From NCBI RefSeq assembly GCF_002837135.1, contig NZ_NWBQ01000026.1, forward strand, positions 1 through 47,460: a DNA stretch of 47,460 nucleotides, given 5' to 3'. Made by a program: the position numbers and the translations under genes. Shown here in pieces: positions 45,468 to 47,460 of the stretch; within the stretch, counting starts at the first letter, position 1; each line of letters begins with the position of its first letter. The DNA is from Macromonas bipunctata. Its GTDB lineage: Bacteria; Pseudomonadota; Gammaproteobacteria; Burkholderiales; Burkholderiaceae_C. The notes beneath the pieces are model-generated. The model had not been told where the DNA came from. It saw only the letters and a list, made by a program, of their open reading frames with translations, and ran no database searches.

Positions 45468-46727
45468 TCAGTTCCCTTGCTTGGTGACGGAAGCGGCCTT
45501 GTCACCGGCAGGAGCTGCCTTGGCGTCTGCCGGAGCTGCGGCAGCAGCTGGCGCAGCTCCAGCCGCCTGCGGCTGCCACGGCACCGGCTTGACCACGGTG
45601 GCACCGCGCAGCTTCTGGAAGCCATCCACCATCACCTGCTCGCCAGCCTGGAGGCCATCCACCACAACCCACTGGCCGTTCTGCTGGCCCGTGATCTTGA
45701 GCGGACGCGGCGCAAACTTGCCATCGCTGGCCACCACCAGCGCGGTATCGCCCTGCGGCGTGCGCGTCACGGCCTGCTGCGGCAGCAAAATGGCGTTACT
45801 GGCCTGGGCCTGCTCCAGCTTGACCCGCACGTACAAGCCCGGCAACAGCCTGCCACCGGGGTTGGGCACCGCCGCGCGCAGCGTGACCTGGCCGCTGGTG
45901 CTGTCCACCGTCAGATCGGTGAACAGCAGCTTGCCGGGGTGCGGATGTTCGGTGCCATCTTCCAGCACCACCTTGATCTGGGCCGCGCCACCGCGCTTGA
46001 GCTGGCCCGATTCCAGCGAACGGCGCAGCTTGAGCGCCTCGCTGGCGGGCTGGGTAAAGTTGACGTACATTGGGTCGATTTGTTGCACCAGCGCCAGCGG
46101 GGTCGGTTCCCCTTGGCCCACCAGCGCACCTTCCGTCACCAGCGCGCGGCCTATGCGGCCTGCAATCGGTGCGGTCACGTTGGCGTAACCCCGGTTGATG
46201 GTGGCGGTCTGCACCGCCGCGCGGGCCAAGCCTACATCGGCCAGGGCCTGCTTGTGGGCGGCATCGGCGTTGGTAAATTCTTGTTGGCTGATGGCTTTGT
46301 CGGCCAACAACGGACGGTAACGCTCCAGCAAGGCGTGGGCTTGGGCCACATTGGCCTGGGCCTTGGCCAGTTGCGCCTGGGCACTGGCCAAAGCCGCGTC
46401 GTAAGGTGCGGCATCGATGCGGAACAAGGCCTGCCCCGCCTTCACATCGGCCCCTTCGTCAAACAAACGTTCTTGCAAGATGCCCGCCGCACGGGCGCGC
46501 ACCTGCGCCACGCGCGAGGCCTCCAGCCGCCCTGGCAATTCATTGACCAGGCCCACGTCGCCCGGCTGCACCGTGACCACCCCCACCTGGGGCGGCGGCA
46601 TGGCACCCCCGGGGCCAGCGGGCTGGTCGGCACCGCCACAGGCGGTCAAGGCCACAACGGCGGGCAAGGCCCACCACACACGCAGCGCCAGCGCACGCGG
46701 GCGCACGGCAGAATTGGAACGGTTCAT
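45468..46727 (-). CDS. RND efflux periplasmic adaptor (AcrA/MexA type)
   Basis: The 419-residue membrane fusion protein links pump and outer-membrane channel. It has a lipoprotein-type signal (LPAVVALTAC, Cys near 30), a lipoyl half VNELPGRLEASRVAQVRARAAGIL, a coiled-coil hairpin (about 100-170, AQAQLAKAQANVAQAHALLERY), the second lipoyl half NVTAPIAGRIGRALVTEGALV, then beta-barrel and membrane-proximal domains. The tail is rich in Ala, Pro and Lys (PQAAGAAPAAAAAPADAK). The start ATG 46727 was chosen by signal-peptide position; an upstream extension to 46796 would run through the promoter. It is the first gene of the operon and is controlled from the operator at 46788-46811. Confidence 0.94.
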   Translation of the reverse strand: MNRSNSAVRPRALALRVWWALPAVVALTACGGADQPAGPGGAMPPPQVGVVTVQPGDVGLVNELPGRLEASRVAQVRARAAGILQERLFDEGADVKAGQALFRIDAAPYDAALASAQAQLAKAQANVAQAHALLERYRPLLADKAISQQEFTNADAAHKQALADVGLARAAVQTATINRGYANVTAPIAGRIGRALVTEGALVGQGEPTPLALVQQIDPMYVNFTQPASEALKLRRSLESGQLKRGGAAQIKVVLEDGTEHPHPGKLLFTDLTVDSTSGQVTLRAAVPNPGGRLLPGLYVRVKLEQAQASNAILLPQQAVTRTPQGDTALVVASDGKFAPRPLKITGQQNGQWVVVDGLQAGEQVMVDGFQKLRGATVVKPVPWQPQAAGAAPAAAAAPADAKAAPAGDKAASVTKQGN

Positions 46728-46783
46728 AAATAGAGCGAGAAGAGAAAATGGCAGGCGCACGCCGATCGGGACGCAAGTCCCGT

Positions 46784-46813
46784 AATATACATACAATTGT
46801 GAATGTATGTCAT
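46784..46813 (-). promoter_or_regulatory. Promoter of the efflux operon
   Basis: On the minus strand ATGACA (46813-46808) and TATATT (46789-46784) stand 18 bases apart. The AcrR-type operator lies between and over these elements, so repressor binding would block RNA polymerase. Transcription would start near 46777, about 50 bases before the adaptor ATG. Confidence 0.55.
46788..46811. promoter_or_regulatory. AcrR-type operator
   Basis: Perfect 7-bp inverted repeats ACATACA (46789-46795) and TGTATGT (46804-46810) are separated by 8 bases. The 24-base site differs at only two positions from the E. coli AcrR operator as I remember it. It lies between the divergent efflux operon and the TetR-family gene, so it probably controls both. 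Confidence 0.8.
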
Positions 46814-46828
46814 ACCTGAGGAGATTGT

Positions 46829-47460
46829 GTGGCCCGACGCACCAAAGCCGAAGCCTTGCAGACGCGGCACAAACTGCTCGACGCGGCGGAGGCCGTGTTC
46901 TTGCGCCAGGGGGTGTCGCGCACCTCGCTGGCCGACATTGCCACCGAGGCCGGGGCCACGCGCGGCGCCATCTACTGGCACTTCAAGGACAAGACCGACC
47001 TGTTTGACGCCATGATGGAGCGCGTGACGCTGCCGCTGGAAGAGGTGCTGCAGGCCGCCTCCAGCAGCGCCGCACAATCCAACGGCGAGGACAGCCTGCA
47101 GCGCATGTGCCAGCTGATGCGGGCCGCGCTGCACAAGACCGTGCACGACCCGCAGACGCGGCGTGTGTTCGAGATCGCCACCCACAAGGTGGAATACACG
47201 CCAGAACTGCAAGCGCTGGCGCAGCGGCGGCTGGCGGTGTTCCAGGGCATGGTGGCCGTGACCGAGCGGGCGTTGGGCCACGTGGCCGCAGCACGCCAGC
47301 GCCCGCTGCCCATGCCCGCACACGCGGCCGCGCTGGGCCTGCACATGCTGGTGGACGGGCTGATCAACCTGTGGCTGCTCGATCCACAGGGTTTTGATCT
47401 GGAAACCACGGGCGCGCAAGCCATAGAAAACTACCTGCGCGGCCTAGCCCGGATATTTCA
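46829..47460 (+). CDS. acrR: TetR-family efflux repressor (AcrR/TtgR type), 3' end outside window
   Basis: The frame runs from GTG 46829 off the window end with at least 210 residues, close to the usual AcrR length. The N-terminal helix-turn-helix is clear: AEAVFLRQGVSRTSLADIA then ATRGAIYWHFKDKTDLFDAM, the pattern shared by AcrR, TtgR and MtrR. The rest is the ligand-binding helical domain (LPLEEVLQAA, FEIATHKVEYTPEL, LGLHMLVDGLINLWLLDP). AGGAG at 46819-46823 is a good ribosome site five bases before the GTG. It is divergent from the RND operon and should repress both through the shared operator, being released when drugs bind. The symbol is by family and operator likeness. Confidence 0.9.
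   Translation, partial: MARRTKAEALQTRHKLLDAAEAVFLRQGVSRTSLADIATEAGATRGAIYWHFKDKTDLFDAMMERVTLPLEEVLQAASSSAAQSNGEDSLQRMCQLMRAALHKTVHDPQTRRVFEIATHKVEYTPELQALAQRRLAVFQGMVAVTERALGHVAAARQRPLPMPAHAAALGLHMLVDGLINLWLLDPQGFDLETTGAQAIENYLRGLARIF

Noticed and set aside
42574-46188. 1204-residue plus-strand open frame antisense to the efflux pump and adaptor
   Set aside because: His/Gln/Arg-rich shadow translation with no recognisable domain.

Overview
The window reads as chromosomal DNA of a GC-rich betaproteobacterium, most likely Burkholderiales and probably Comamonadaceae. This rests on gene content and order: guaB/guaA with a TadA fusion, a cphA pair with a cyanophycin-associated ABC transporter, a mltG-tmk-holB-pilZ-tatD chain, and an earP-efp pair whose EF-P carries Arg at position 32. 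It is family-level inference from sequence alone. No tRNA, rRNA or CRISPR array was found.

Layout. Positions 1-520 hold the 3' end of an IS200/IS605-type tnpB and its right-end hairpin, about 40 bp from guaB. guaB (561-2030) is separated from guaA (5909-7525) by a large single-chain restriction-modification protein (nuclease, methyltransferase and specificity parts in one ORF). guaA is followed by a tadA fused to a degenerate alpha/beta-hydrolase-like tail, and by an LD-carboxypeptidase. From 9593 to 17290 lies a cyanophycin locus: two cyanophycin synthetases on the minus strand, the upstream one degenerate in its Mur-ligase half, and divergently an ABC transporter plus a DUF1854 protein. From 22114 down to 17407 runs a minus-strand chain mltG-tmk-holB-pilZ-tatD-ankyrin protein with ATGA-type overlaps. 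Divergent from it are ygfZ and rlhA, and purL follows in convergent orientation.

Defence region. Between 29327 and 36645 a minus-strand operon encodes an MmeI-like type IIL restriction-modification enzyme, an AAA15/21-type ATPase and a small TOPRIM-like protein. All overlap by 4-8 bp and run straight into uvrC. A BrnT/BrnA toxin-antitoxin pair is divergent from it and shares a 56-bp control region. This three-gene cassette is the best candidate here for an undescribed or under-described system; no function is proven by the sequence.

Right part. A J-domain-like protein, earP, efp (with an apparent one-base deletion near codon 19), a LOG-family protein and a complete AcrAB-OprM-type tripartite efflux operon follow. 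The efflux operon is controlled by a divergent TetR/AcrR regulator, cut by the window end, through an operator nearly identical to the remembered E. coli AcrR site.

How it fits together: purine synthesis (guaB, guaA, purL), tRNA/rRNA modification (tadA, rlhA), replication and repair (tmk, holB, uvrC) and cell-wall genes form the conserved backbone. The transposon remnant, the two restriction-modification loci and the toxin-antitoxin pair are the accessory insertions.
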